Source: Marinobacterium profundum
Lineage (GTDB): Bacteria; Pseudomonadota; Gammaproteobacteria; Pseudomonadales; Balneatricaceae
Direction: 5' to 3'
DNA length: 64,000 nucleotides
Assembly (NCBI RefSeq): GCF_001528745.1
Contig: NZ_BCNS01000139.1
Span: 1 to 64,000 of the forward strand
The position numbers were made by a program, and so were the translations under genes. Positions 1 to 9,343 of the stretch are shown here, in pieces. The notes under the pieces were generated by a model that worked only from the letters and a program-made list of their open reading frames with translations, ran no database searches and was not told the origin of the DNA. Every line of letters begins with the position of its first letter. Within the stretch, counting starts at the first letter, position 1.

Positions 1-644
1 CCATATGTTCCAGGGCCTTGATCATGGCTGCCGTGGGATAACCCCAGTTTGCTCTTATTCAGAGACGCTTCAGTCCCGGATCGAATGATTAGCCATATGT
101 TCCAGGGCCTTGATCATGGCTGCCGTGGGATAGCCCCAGTTTGCTCTTATTCAGAGACGCTTCAGTCCCGGATCGAATGATTAGCCATATCCTCCAGGGC
201 CTTGATCATGGCTGCCGTGGGATAACCCCAGTTTGCTCCTATTCAGAGACGTTTCAGTCCCGAATCGAATGATTGGCCATAGGCTCCAGGGCTTTGATTA
301 TCGCCGCACTGGGTCGCCCCAGTTTTGCTCTTATTCAGAGACGCTTCAGTCCCGGATCGAATGATTAGCCATATGTTCCAGGGCCTTGATCATGGCTGCC
401 GTGGGATAGCCCCAGTTTGCTCTTATTCAGAGACGCTTCAGTCCCGGATCGAATGATTAGCCATATGCTCCAGGGCCTTGATCATGGCTGCAGTGGGATA
501 ACCCCAGTTTGCTCCTATTCAGAGACGTTTCAGTCCCGAATCGAATGATTGGCCATAGGCTCCAGGGCTTTGATCATCGCCGCACTGGGTCGCCCCAGTT
601 TTGCTCTTATTCAGAGACGCTTCAGTCCCGGATCGAATGATTAG
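1..644. repeat. 92-bp tandem array derived from the 3' end of glxR
   Basis: Seven complete units start at 1, 93, 185, 277, 369, 461 and 553, each exactly 92 bp. An eighth begins at 645 and runs into the intact glxR gene. The window starts inside the array, so its left end is unknown. On the minus strand each unit carries about 20 codons matching the GlxR C-terminus (IKALEHMANHSIRD or a close variant), the TGA stop and about 20 bp of linker. Units 2 and 5 are identical, and units 3-4 closely resemble 6-7, so a 276-bp three-unit block was itself duplicated. Most differences inside the coding-like part are synonymous. A unit of 92 bp is not a multiple of three, so copies cannot fuse in frame. 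Confidence 0.95.
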
Positions 645-1509
645 CCATGTGTTCCAGGGCCTTGATCATCGCCGAGTGATCCCAGTTTTCGCCACCCAGG
701 GCTGCGCAGGTGCTGAAATTCTGCTGCGCACTGGCGGTGTTTGGCAGGTTCAGCTTAAGCGTCCGGGCGCCTTCCAGGGCCAGGTTAAGGTCCTTCTGGT
801 GCAGGCAGATCTTGAAGCCAGGATCGAAGGTGCCCTTGACCATGCGCTCGCCGTGCACTTCTAGAATCTTGGACGACGCAAAGCCACCCATCAGAGCCTC
901 ACGCACCTTGGCGGGGTCAGCGCCGGCCTTGGAGGCGAACAGTAGGGCCTCGGATACGGCCTGGATGTTCAGCGCAACTATGATCTGGTTGGCCACCTTG
1001 GTGGTCTGGCCGTCGCCGTTACCGCCCACCAGGGTGATGTTTTTACCCATGGCATCGAACAGTGGTTTGGCGCGCTCAAACGCCGCTTCGCTGCCGCCCA
1101 CCATAATGGTCAGAGTCGCCGCCTTGGCACCTACTTCACCGCCGGACACAGGTGCATCTATATAGTCAGCCCCGGTCTGGTTGATACGAGTTGCGAATTC
1201 TTTGGTAGCGATGGGGGAGATCGAACTCATGTCGATTATGATCTTGCCTGCCGCAGCCCCTTCGGCCACGCCATTAGCGCCAAACAGCACCTCTTCAACC
1301 TGGGGGGTGTCGGGCAGCATCAGGATGATGAACTCGGACTCCTCCGTTACCGCTTTGGGGCTGGGTAGTGCAGTGCCGTTGCTGCCCAGCAGGTCCGCCG
1401 GGGCCTTGGAGTGGTGCTCGGAAAAATAGAGACTGTGGCCTGCTTTCTGCAGGTTTTCTGCCATGGGCTTGCCCATGATGCCGGTGCCGATAAATCCTAT
1501 ACGTGCCAT
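622..1509 (-). CDS. glxR: 2-hydroxy-3-oxopropionate (tartronate semialdehyde) reductase
   Basis: Reduces tartronate semialdehyde to D-glycerate with NAD(P)H, the last step of the glyoxylate carboligase route. The 295-residue protein has the usual length of the beta-hydroxyacid dehydrogenase family. It opens with the dinucleotide-binding motif GFIGTGIMGKP (residues 5-15). The substrate signature DAPVSGG is at 118-124 and the catalytic lysine is probably K171 in TTKVANQ. A GGAGA ribosome site lies 6 nt before the ATG. It is the last gene of the gcl-hyi-glxR operon, 24 bp after hyi. Its final codons lie in the first unit of the 92-bp tandem array, so the 3' end has been amplified downstream. The paralogue GarR catalyses the same reaction; the operon context favours GlxR. 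Confidence 0.93.
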   Translation of the reverse strand: MARIGFIGTGIMGKPMAENLQKAGHSLYFSEHHSKAPADLLGSNGTALPSPKAVTEESEFIILMLPDTPQVEEVLFGANGVAEGAAAGKIIIDMSSISPIATKEFATRINQTGADYIDAPVSGGEVGAKAATLTIMVGGSEAAFERAKPLFDAMGKNITLVGGNGDGQTTKVANQIIVALNIQAVSEALLFASKAGADPAKVREALMGGFASSKILEVHGERMVKGTFDPGFKICLHQKDLNLALEGARTLKLNLPNTASAQQNFSTCAALGGENWDHSAMIKALEHMANHSIRD

Positions 1510-1533
1510 CTGTGTTCTCCGTTCGTTGCAGGG

Positions 1534-2316
1534 TCAGATCTGGTTGTAGGCTTTGAGCCAGCCAAGACCGGCTTCGGTGCTGGTGGCGGGCTTGTACTCA
1601 CAGCCGATCCAGCCGTCGTACCCCAGGGTGTCGATGAAGCTGAACAGGAAGTCGTAGTTGATCTCGCCGGTGCCCGGTTCATGTCGGCCCGGATTGTCGG
1701 CCAGCTGTATATGGTTGATGGCGCCGAGGTTGGCCTCGATGGTGCGCGCCAGGTCACCTTCCATGATCTGCATGTGATAGATATCGTACTGCAGGCTGAG
1801 GTTGCTGCTGCCGACGGCATCGCGGATGTCCAGAGCCTGAGCGGTGTTGTTGAGAAAGAAGCCCGGAATATCGCGGGTGTTGATCGCTTCCATCACCAGC
1901 CGGATACCGGCTTTTTCAAGTTCTGCCGCGGCATATTTCAGGTTGTCGATAAAGGTGCTGCGAGCCTGCTCAGTGCTTACGCCCTCTGGCTGAATGCCGG
2001 CGAGGCAGTTGACCTGGGTATTGCCCAGCACCTTGGCGTAGCTGATGGCACGCTCGACGCTTTGGCGGAACTCTTCGGTCCGGTCCGGGTGGCAGGCGAT
2101 ACCGCGCTCGCCGGCATTCCAGTCACCGGCGGGCAGGTTGAAAAGCACCTGGGTCAGGCCGTTGGCGTCGAGCTTCGCCTTGATGTCCGTTGCGGCGAAG
2201 TCGTAGGGGAACAGATACTCGACACCGCTAAAGCCCGCTCTGGCGGCGGCATCAAAGCGTTCGAGAAAGTCGTGTTCAGTGAACAGCATGGACAGGTTGG
2301 CACACAGACGTGGCAT
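1534..2316 (-). CDS. hyi: hydroxypyruvate isomerase
   Basis: Interconverts hydroxypyruvate and tartronate semialdehyde in the cytoplasm, beside glyoxylate carboligase. The 260-residue length is that of the Hyi family, which has a xylose-isomerase-like TIM-barrel fold. The start PRLCANLSMLFTE, the stretch VMEAINTRDIPGFF (about residues 139-153) and GCEYKP near the C-terminus carry the usual acidic metal and catalytic residues. An AGGAG site precedes the ATG. It sits between gcl (72 bp upstream) and glxR (24 bp downstream) on the same strand, so one transcript is likely. Confidence 0.93.
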   Translation of the reverse strand: MPRLCANLSMLFTEHDFLERFDAAARAGFSGVEYLFPYDFAATDIKAKLDANGLTQVLFNLPAGDWNAGERGIACHPDRTEEFRQSVERAISYAKVLGNTQVNCLAGIQPEGVSTEQARSTFIDNLKYAAAELEKAGIRLVMEAINTRDIPGFFLNNTAQALDIRDAVGSSNLSLQYDIYHMQIMEGDLARTIEANLGAINHIQLADNPGRHEPGTGEINYDFLFSFIDTLGYDGWIGCEYKPATSTEAGLGWLKAYNQI

Positions 2317-2388
2317 GAAAATCTCCTGTTTTCGGGTCAGTCGCAGCGCCGGGGTCGCTACCGGGGCTACAGCTATTTAGGTTCTTAA

Positions 2389-4125
<1,737 letters not shown>

Positions 4126-4244
4126 GGTGATGGCCTCCCAGGTTAGCTGTTAAATCAAAATCCGCTAGCGCAACGTCGGTGAGGGGGTGCCACAGAGGCG
4201 TCTGTCATCGTCTGTGCCGCGCTGATGAAGCCAGTAAAGCAGCT

Positions 4245-4389
4245 ATGGAAATGAATTACAATATTAATGGAAGTGAATTTCGTATTATGGAATTAGCAGT
4301 AATTGGCCATAAATTCAGTTTTAAAATAATAAAATCAATATGTTATACGGTTTATATGCGCCATTTTGTTTTGAATATAAAAATTCCAT
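4245..4389. promoter_or_regulatory. AT-rich region upstream of gcl with repeated ATGGAA boxes
   Basis: The gap 4126-4719 has no credible gene. Its gcl-proximal part is clearly AT-richer than the surroundings. ATGGAA occurs at 4245, 4267 and 4287, about two helical turns apart. The inverse (AATTCCAT) lies at 4382-4389 and pairs with ATGGAATT at 4287-4294. TGGAA/TTCCA half-sites are typical of IclR-family operators, and an IclR gene lies at 16.5 kb, so a link is possible but only inferred. No clear minus-strand -35/-10 pair was found. The rest of the gap (4430-4719) shows nothing recognisable. Confidence 0.35.
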
Positions 4390-4719
4390 AGTATAGAAAC
4401 GGATTTCAAATACGTTTTTCTTATGGCTGTGGTAACAAGACACCAGGAGTGGTGGTTCAACTCATGAGGTCTGAACTGGCACGGCAAAGTGACTTAAGGG
4501 TGAAAGGGCGTAGCGGTGAAACAGCGAATGCCTGGCGCCGTTGAGAAGGCGGGATTAGAGCTTGGGTATAGATGGGGGATATAGCGCAGCGCTAAAGAAA
4601 GCGGCTGTCAACGGAACGACATCAAAGGATTGGCACTGCGAAGGGCACGCAATGGAAGCAGCCGGCGCCCGCCTGGTCAAATTCCTGATCACGCAGGCTC
4701 ATGGTACCTGCGCAGGCGC

Positions 4720-5463
4720 TTAAGCGTCGCTGTCGACCAGGGCTGAGCGAATGATGTTCTTTTCCTGCTGCTCAATCTGACGCAGCGAATCACTGACATG
4801 GCGTACATGGGCCATGGCGGCCTTTTGTGCCCACTGGGACTGGCGGCTGATGATGGCGTGGTAGATCTGGCGGTGGTGTTTGTCTATTTGCTGCTTGAAG
4901 GTGGTGCGGTGGCTGAGATTGAGTACCGAGGCCTGCACCGTATAGAGCATCAGGTTCTTCAGGCTGTTGAGAATATGCACCAGTACCGGGTTGTGGGCGG
5001 CACCGACGATGGCGCGGTGAAAGGCATGATCCAGGTTTGCGTTGGTGAGCGGGTCGGCCGACTCCATGGCTTCGAATGCCTGGGTGATGCGGTACTGGTC
5101 TTTCTCGGTGGCGCGTTCCGCAGCCAGAAAGGCGGCCTGGCCTTCGAGTTGCTCGCGCACTTCAAACAGGTCATAGAGGGTGCGGGCGTGGCCAAAGTAC
5201 AGGTTCATCAGCGGGCCCGTGTCCTCGGGCTGCGAGACGATGCCGGATACGAAGGAGCCTTTGCCGTGGCGGGTTTCGATAATGCCGCGGCCATGCAGCT
5301 CATGCAGGGCTTCACGCACTATGGCACGGGAAACCCCAAGCTTGGAGGCCAGGGCACGCTCCGATGGCATCTTCTGTTCAGGCGCCAGGGTGCCATCAAG
5401 AATCAGTTCTTCGAGGTGGCGTGCAATCGACTGGGCAATGGGTGGGGCTCTGTTTTCCATCAT
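4720..5463 (-). CDS. GntR-family (FadR subfamily) transcriptional regulator
   Basis: Likely controls the flanking glyoxylate and TRAP operons. The N-terminal winged helix-turn-helix covers about residues 8-75 (PSERALASKLGVSRAIVREALHELHGRGIIETRHGKGSF). An all-helical FCD-type ligand domain follows, with D, H and H metal or ligand positions as in other members. The open frame extends upstream to 5577, but the domain begins right after the Met-Met pair at 5458-5463, which gives 247 residues and the usual family length. The ribosome site is weak. An operator-like palindrome ends 6 bp before this start, suggesting autoregulation. Ligand unknown; glycolate or glyoxylate is plausible from context (GlcC of E. 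coli belongs to this subfamily). Confidence 0.85.
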   Translation of the reverse strand: MMENRAPPIAQSIARHLEELILDGTLAPEQKMPSERALASKLGVSRAIVREALHELHGRGIIETRHGKGSFVSGIVSQPEDTGPLMNLYFGHARTLYDLFEVREQLEGQAAFLAAERATEKDQYRITQAFEAMESADPLTNANLDHAFHRAIVGAAHNPVLVHILNSLKNLMLYTVQASVLNLSHRTTFKQQIDKHHRQIYHAIISRQSQWAQKAAMAHVRHVSDSLRQIEQQEKNIIRSALVDSDA

Positions 5464-5468
5464 TCCGT

Positions 5469-5483
5469 ACTGGTTGGACCAGT
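5469..5483. promoter_or_regulatory. GntR-type operator 1 (ACTGGT-N3-ACCAGT)
   Basis: ACTGGTTGGACCAGT is a perfect 6-bp inverted repeat around a 3-bp spacer. It matches the TGGT-N3-ACCA core known for FadR-subfamily regulators and lies directly before the chosen start of the regulator gene. Confidence 0.7.
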
Positions 5484-5576
5484 TCTCAGGTGCGTGTCGG
5501 CGAAGGCCGGCTGCATGGGTGCAAGCCTGCATACTATCGGCTATCGGCCCTTTAGCGTCCATATAGGCGTTGAACA

Positions 5577-5593
5577 AACTGGTCTGACCAGTT
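5577..5593. promoter_or_regulatory. GntR-type operator 2 (AACTGGTCTGACCAGTT)
   Basis: A perfect 17-bp palindrome centred on 5585, with the core TGGTCTGACCA typical of FadR-like proteins. It is 109 bp (centre to centre) from operator 1 and 164 bp before the dctP start, so it is placed to control the divergent regulator and TRAP promoters together. Confidence 0.75.
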
Positions 5594-5756
5594 GTGGAAT
5601 CGATAGACGCAGCCTGTACATGCGGTGAATCTCGGTGTCAGCAGGAGTACGCCGAGGTGTTTGGATAAAGTGGGGATGCAAGATCCCGGAGCCAAACCCA
5701 CGGCACAGCGCCTGCAGAGTCACTCATACAATAACAAGGCATCTGGAGATCATCCG

Positions 5757-6878
5757 ATGATCAACGAGTACAGCAAGACCGAGTCCACTGCACCGCGCCG
5801 GCGTGGATTTATCAAATCTGTCGCCCTGGCATCCGCCGCGCTTGTAGGCGCCACTATGCTGGCACCGGCTCAGGCGTCCGCCGCTCAGACCTGGAAAGTA
5901 CAGTCCGTGTGGGACGCAGGCACCGTAGGCTACGACCTGTTTGAACAGTGGGCAGGTGAGATGGAAGAAAAGACCGGAGGCGAGCTGAAGATCAAGCCGT
6001 TCCCGGCCAAGTCCGTTGCCGCTGACAACAATGCCCTGTTCGATGCCGTGCGTAACAACGTACTGCAGGGCATGAACCCCTTTACCATTTACTGGTCGGG
6101 CAAAATTCCCGCCTCAGTGTTTCTGACCTCTTATCCGGCCGGTCCCGATCAGCCTGCTCAGTGGGACACCATGTTCTACAGCATGGGCATGCTGGAAAAA
6201 ACCCGTGAAATCTACAAGAAATTTGGCCTCTTCTATGTAGGCCCAATACAGCATGACGCCAACATCATTCACTCCAAGAAACCGGTCAAATCCCTTGATG
6301 ATCTCAAGGGCATGAAGATTCGTTTGCCGGGTGGCATGGTGGCGGAAGTCTTTGGCAAGTTTGGCGTCTCCAGCGTCAGCCTGCCGGGTTCGGATATCTT
6401 CCCGGCACTTGAGAAAGGCACTATAGATGCGGCGGACTATGTTGGCCCTGCGGTGAACTACGAACTGGGCTTTTCCCAGGTGACGGATACCATCCTTATG
6501 GGTCCTCCGGGCGTGATGTCGATCTACCAGCCGGTGGATTTGATGGATCTGACCGTCAATCTGCGTTCATGGAACAAACTGTCGCCAAAGGTGCAGGGTA
6601 TCGTTGAAAGCGAAGTACGCAACTACTCACAGCGTCATTACCTGACCATTCAGAAGCGCAACATCGAAGCCATGGAAAAATTCAAGGCCGATGGTACTAC
6701 GGTATCGCGTCTGTCCCAGGCCGATGTACAGGCGTTTCGCAGTGCCGCTATCCCTATCTGGTTCAACTGGGCCAACAAGGATGCAGATGCGCGCGCCATT
6801 TTTGACATACAGCTCGAGTACATGTTGAACGAGACAGTCGGTTACATCACCCCTGACGATATCAAGGGTATGGAATAA
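5757..6878 (+). CDS. dctP: TRAP transporter solute-binding protein (DctP family)
   Basis: Periplasmic receptor that delivers an organic acid to the DctQM permease. The start at 5757 is preceded by GGAG with 8 nt spacing. The frame is open further upstream, but that part lacks a signal. The 373-residue product has an RRGFIKS twin-arginine-like motif, then a hydrophobic stretch and ASA cleavage site near residue 40, so Tat export is likely. The TRAP receptor fold is visible from WKVQSVWD to the C-terminus. GTIDAADYVGPAVNYELGF (about 220-240) is the ligand-contact region seen in receptors for 2-oxo and 2-hydroxy acids. Substrate not determined; location between glyoxylate and glycolate genes suggests a small carboxylate. 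Confidence 0.9.
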   Translation: MINEYSKTESTAPRRRGFIKSVALASAALVGATMLAPAQASAAQTWKVQSVWDAGTVGYDLFEQWAGEMEEKTGGELKIKPFPAKSVAADNNALFDAVRNNVLQGMNPFTIYWSGKIPASVFLTSYPAGPDQPAQWDTMFYSMGMLEKTREIYKKFGLFYVGPIQHDANIIHSKKPVKSLDDLKGMKIRLPGGMVAEVFGKFGVSSVSLPGSDIFPALEKGTIDAADYVGPAVNYELGFSQVTDTILMGPPGVMSIYQPVDLMDLTVNLRSWNKLSPKVQGIVESEVRNYSQRHYLTIQKRNIEAMEKFKADGTTVSRLSQADVQAFRSAAIPIWFNWANKDADARAIFDIQLEYMLNETVGYITPDDIKGME

Positions 6879-6943
6879 GCAGGCAGGCTGATTTCGAGGG
6901 AGGGCTGCTGGCCCTCCCGTTTCACTATTCGAGGTAGTACGTC

Positions 6944-7642
6944 ATGTCTGATTTGGAAGGCTTCGGCTTTGTCTTGCCGCACTGGTTCTACTGGGGCTGG
7001 CTGGCGGTTATGCCGCTGATCATGATTGCGCTGGATAAGCGGGAAGTGAAAAAAAGGGGTGGGGCCAAGATTGCCCAGCCTGCGAGTGAGTTAACGGCCG
7101 ATGAAGATCCGTTAAAGAAATACCAGTTCGACGGTAATCGCCTGACGCGGATTATCGACTGGACGAGCGAAAAATCCGGTGTTTTTGTGTCCTTCTGGAC
7201 CGTCAACGCGGTTTGTTTCTACTTTTTCGAAGTCATCATGCGCTATATCTTCAACATGCCGACGGTCTGGGTGCATGAAGCCAGCTTCCTGCTGCTGGGC
7301 ATGCAGTACCTGCTGGCGGGTGGTTTTGCGCTGCTGCACGGCTCCCATGTGCGGGTGGATGTCATGTACAACTTCCTGCCCGAACGCGGTCGTGTCGGTA
7401 TGGATATCTTTACCTCCATGTTCTTTTTCATTTTCGCGCTGGCGCTGGTTTGGACCTCCTGGACCTTTTTTGCCGATGCCTACTCCATGGGTGAAACCAC
7501 AGTGGAAACCTGGGGTATTCAGTACTGGCCGGTCAAGGCCGTCATGCTGCTTGGTGCTGTGCTGATTCTGCTGGCCGGGATCTCGAAACTGATCAAGGAC
7601 ATTGCGCTGTTCGTCCTTATGGGGCGGGGGACAAACACGTGA
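6944..7642 (+). CDS. dctQ: TRAP transporter small membrane subunit (DctQ family)
   Basis: The small four-helix subunit stabilises DctM and takes part in substrate passage in the inner membrane. A GAGGT site precedes the ATG. At 232 residues it is longer than the common 160-190. Before the four-helix core (about residues 75-225, with FNMPTVWVHEASFLLLG) there is an extra hydrophobic segment (about 12-30) and a charged linker (30-70), so five membrane segments are predicted. It overlaps dctM by 4 bp (GTGA), indicating translational coupling. Confidence 0.87.
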   Translation: MSDLEGFGFVLPHWFYWGWLAVMPLIMIALDKREVKKRGGAKIAQPASELTADEDPLKKYQFDGNRLTRIIDWTSEKSGVFVSFWTVNAVCFYFFEVIMRYIFNMPTVWVHEASFLLLGMQYLLAGGFALLHGSHVRVDVMYNFLPERGRVGMDIFTSMFFFIFALALVWTSWTFFADAYSMGETTVETWGIQYWPVKAVMLLGAVLILLAGISKLIKDIALFVLMGRGTNT

Positions 7643-9192
7643 ATACCAAAGTAATGCAAGCAAACGCACCCGTGGCACGAGGGCGTGGCTCCGTCATTGG
7701 TACCCTGGGTACCTGGCTGATGGTGGTCGCTACCCTGAGCATGGCCCTGATCATCAGTGTCGAGATGATCAATACGCTGTTCTACGACCCTTATGAAGAT
7801 GAATACTTCCTGTTTCGTCTGGCCGGCATTCTGGAAGATGTGTCCATCGGACCGCTCACCTACCTGATGTTCGGCTCACTGCTGGTGGCCCTGATGATGG
7901 GGCTGCCGCTGACCTTTGTGACCGGTGGTCTGGGTGTGATGTTCATCTATCTGGTGGGCGACTCCACCATGCTGAACCTTATACCGGGGCGCATCTTCCC
8001 GATGATGACCAACTCGGATCTGGCCGCCATACCGCTGTTTATCTTTATGGCGTCCATGTTGGAGCGAGCCGGTCTTATCGAGGAAATGTTCAACGTCGTC
8101 TACAAATGGATGGGCGGCCTGAACGGCGGTTTGGCGACCGCCACTATACTGGCATCGACCATCCTGGCCGCCATGGTGGGCGTGATAGGCGCTGCTGTGG
8201 TGACCATGGGTATTATCGCGCTGCCAGCCATGCTCAAGCGTGGCTATGATCACCAGATTGCCCTGGGCTCCATCATGGCCGGTGGCACCCTGGGGATTCT
8301 GATACCGCCGTCCATACTGGCAATTCTTTATGCGGTGGTGGCACAGCAGTCGGTGGGCGAACTCTATCTGGGGTCTGTTATTCCGGGCCTTATGCTGTCG
8401 GGCATGTATATCGCTTATGTACTGATCCGTACCAAGCTCAACCCCAAACTGGGTCCGCCCGTTCCTGAGGAAGAGCGCATCAGCTTCGGCCAGAAAATGC
8501 TGTTGCTCAAGGATCTGGTAGCGCCCCTGGTGCTGGTAATGCTGGTGCTGGGGCTGCTGTTTGGCGGTATCGCCACGCCGGTTGAAGCGGCGGGTATTGG
8601 CTCTTTCGGTGCCATGCTGGTGGCCATGAAGCACGGTGCCTTCTCGGTGACCGCGCTCAAGGATGCCTCTGTCACTACCGCCAAGGCGTCCGCCATGGTG
8701 CTCTGGATCATGTTTGGCGCCTCGGTATTCGTGGGCTTTTACATACTGCAGGGCGGTCAGGAATTTATTACCCAGTCGATTCTGTCCACGGGTATGTCGG
8801 CCTACGGCATTCTGTTTCTGCTGATGATACTGCTGGTGGTCCTGGGCATGTTCCTCGACTGGGTGGGTATTCTGCTGCTGGCAGTGCCGATCTTCATCCC
8901 TATCGTGCAGGCGCTGGAGTTTGACGGTCTGTTCGGGCTGCCGGGTGTCGCCGGGGACGATGTGGTGCTCTGGTTTGGCGTGCTTTATCTGGTGAACATG
9001 CAGATGTCCTTCCTCAGTCCGCCCTTTGGCTATGCGCTGTTTTATATCCGCGGTGTCTGCCCGCCGGAAATTACCATGGGGACCATCTTCAAGTCCGCAC
9101 TGGTGTTCCTTGCGCTGCAGGCGTTCGGTTTGATGGTCTGCGTGCTGGTTCCTGGCGTGGTGACCTGGCTGCCGAGCATGGTGTACGGCTAA
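7639..9192 (+). CDS. dctM: TRAP transporter large membrane subunit (DctM family)
   Basis: The transport channel subunit, using an ion gradient to import the DctP-bound acid. It starts with GTG, overlapping the dctQ stop, after a G-rich ribosome site. The 517-residue sequence is longer than the usual 425-435 because of an N-terminal hydrophobic segment and a loop (FYDPYEDEYFLFR) before the core. The core shows the family landmarks FIFMASMLERAG, GGTLGILIPPSI and VNMQMSFLSPPFGYALFY. It ends the three-gene operon. Confidence 0.92.
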   Translation: MNTKVMQANAPVARGRGSVIGTLGTWLMVVATLSMALIISVEMINTLFYDPYEDEYFLFRLAGILEDVSIGPLTYLMFGSLLVALMMGLPLTFVTGGLGVMFIYLVGDSTMLNLIPGRIFPMMTNSDLAAIPLFIFMASMLERAGLIEEMFNVVYKWMGGLNGGLATATILASTILAAMVGVIGAAVVTMGIIALPAMLKRGYDHQIALGSIMAGGTLGILIPPSILAILYAVVAQQSVGELYLGSVIPGLMLSGMYIAYVLIRTKLNPKLGPPVPEEERISFGQKMLLLKDLVAPLVLVMLVLGLLFGGIATPVEAAGIGSFGAMLVAMKHGAFSVTALKDASVTTAKASAMVLWIMFGASVFVGFYILQGGQEFITQSILSTGMSAYGILFLLMILLVVLGMFLDWVGILLLAVPIFIPIVQALEFDGLFGLPGVAGDDVVLWFGVLYLVNMQMSFLSPPFGYALFYIRGVCPPEITMGTIFKSALVFLALQAFGLMVCVLVPGVVTWLPSMVYG

Positions 9193-9216
9193 TAGCGTAA
9201 GGCTAGATCTTACCCT

Positions 9217-9239
9217 CGGGCCGTCATGGCGGCGGCCCG
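9217..9239 (+). terminator. stem-loop after dctM
   Basis: CGGGCCG and CGGCCCG pair around a 9-nt loop, 25 bp after the dctM stop. No T-run follows, so it may be a weak or Rho-assisted terminator, or an mRNA 3' stabiliser, before glcB. Confidence 0.45.
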
Positions 9240-9343
9240 TGCAACACAGAACCCGCTCAGGGATCGAGACCCACCTTCACGGGACTGGTAGGCCGGCGGC
9301 AGGTTAATCCTGTCGCCGGTCATCACCAAAGCGAGTAGAGACC

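Noticed and set aside
1-644. Possible CRISPR array from regularly spaced repeats
   Set aside because: The 92-bp units are contiguous with no unique spacers and carry the end of glxR.
4179-4391. 70-codon frame in the gcl-gntR gap
   Set aside because: AT-rich, no ribosome site, no recognised similarity; it overlaps the probable promoter.
5600-5756. Sigma-54 promoter before dctP
   Set aside because: GG and GC pairs do not have the required -24/-12 spacing.
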